A stretch of 42,967 nucleotides of DNA from Candidatus Poribacteria bacterium. GTDB taxonomy: Bacteria > Abyssobacteria > SURF-5. The stretch is from NCBI GenBank assembly GCA_016215705.1, contig JACRIR010000248.1:1-42967 (forward strand), given 5' to 3'. Below the pieces are notes generated by a model. It saw only the letters and a list, made by a program, of their open reading frames with translations. It was not told the DNA's origin and did no database searches. Positions 42,569 through 42,967 of the stretch are shown piece by piece; position 1 is the stretch's first letter; each line of letters starts with the position of its first letter. The position numbers and the translations under genes are program-made.

Positions 42569-42967
42569 ATGAAAGAAGAACTGGAAAAGCTAAGGACAGA
42601 GGCGTTTGCGAGAATCGAGCAATGCGGTGATCTCTCGCAACTGAGACAACTCGAGGTCGATTATCTGGGCCGCAAAGGGGCCATCACGAGAGTGCTTCGC
42701 CAAATGGGATCGGTTCCTCCGGAGGAACGCGCCACATTAGGCAAACTTGCGAACGAGCTGAAGGCGGAGATACAGAAAGCAATTGACGCAAGATACGAAA
42801 GTTTTGAAAAAACGGAAAGAGAGAGAAGACTCCGGATTGAAAGCGCGGATGTCACGCTGCCGGGTATCAGGCCCGAGATCGGCCATTTACACCCCATCAC
42901 GATTGTCTTTGACGAGGTTCGCAGGATATTCGAGGGGCTGGGGTTCCAGGTAGCGACGGGGCCGGAG
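42569..42967 (+). CDS. pheS: Phenylalanine-tRNA ligase alpha subunit, N-terminal part
   Basis: 133 codons from the ATG at 42569 to the window end; the gene continues beyond. MKEELEKLRTEAFARIEQ and a long coiled-coil region come first, then the family pattern LEVDYLGRKGAIT and, before the catalytic domain, VTLPGIRPEIGHLHPI followed by DEVRRIFEGLGF. It attaches phenylalanine to tRNA-Phe together with PheT, expected just downstream. GAACGAGG upstream is a weak ribosome binding site. Confidence 0.95.
   Translation, partial: MKEELEKLRTEAFARIEQCGDLSQLRQLEVDYLGRKGAITRVLRQMGSVPPEERATLGKLANELKAEIQKAIDARYESFEKTERERRLRIESADVTLPGIRPEIGHLHPITIVFDEVRRIFEGLGFQVATGPE

Overview
The window comes from a free-living, probably uncultivated bacterium with a periplasm. 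Evidence is the set of secreted c-type cytochromes, a Tat leader, AGGAG-type ribosome binding sites and bacterial housekeeping genes (carB, coaE, pheS). I cannot assign a phylum from the sequence alone. A striking trait is the density of short palindromes and miniature repeats in almost every intergenic gap and inside several reading frames.

Left part (150-26667, all genes on the minus strand): a large secreted redox cluster built from three similar modules, each headed by a NarL-type sensor kinase. Reading in the direction of transcription, module 3 is kinase (26667-25573), a secreted protein of unknown function, a diheme peroxidase-like cytochrome with two CHRD domains, and perhaps a small ORF. 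Module 2 is kinase plus intact response regulator (20120-18281), two multicopper-oxidase-like proteins with complementary copper motifs, a diheme peroxidase with a Cys/Gly tail, and a CHRD cytochrome. Module 1 is kinase plus a truncated response regulator (9079-7747), a large diheme cytochrome, a paralogue of the unknown secreted protein, and a third CHRD cytochrome. Four upstream regions share a TACCTAT-like heptamer 21-22 nt from a -10-like hexamer. This suggests that one NarL-like regulator, most simply the intact one at 18281-18946, controls the set. The substrate is unknown.

Right part (27069-42967, plus strand): a NorQ/NorD-like AAA-VWA pair split by a small element that encodes a four-helix bundle protein between perfect 25-nt inverted repeats; a NUDIX hydrolase; an internally deleted copy of that element; coaE; a DUF2723 membrane protein with repeats inserted in frame; a YkgJ-type Cys-cluster protein; carB; an ABC transporter operon with a TPR protein; yggS; and the start of pheS.

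Most notable: the four-helix-bundle element and its miniature derivative, the covarying palindrome family (including a perfect 24-bp hairpin inside a coding sequence), the shared NarL-type promoter architecture, and the apparently split multicopper oxidase.
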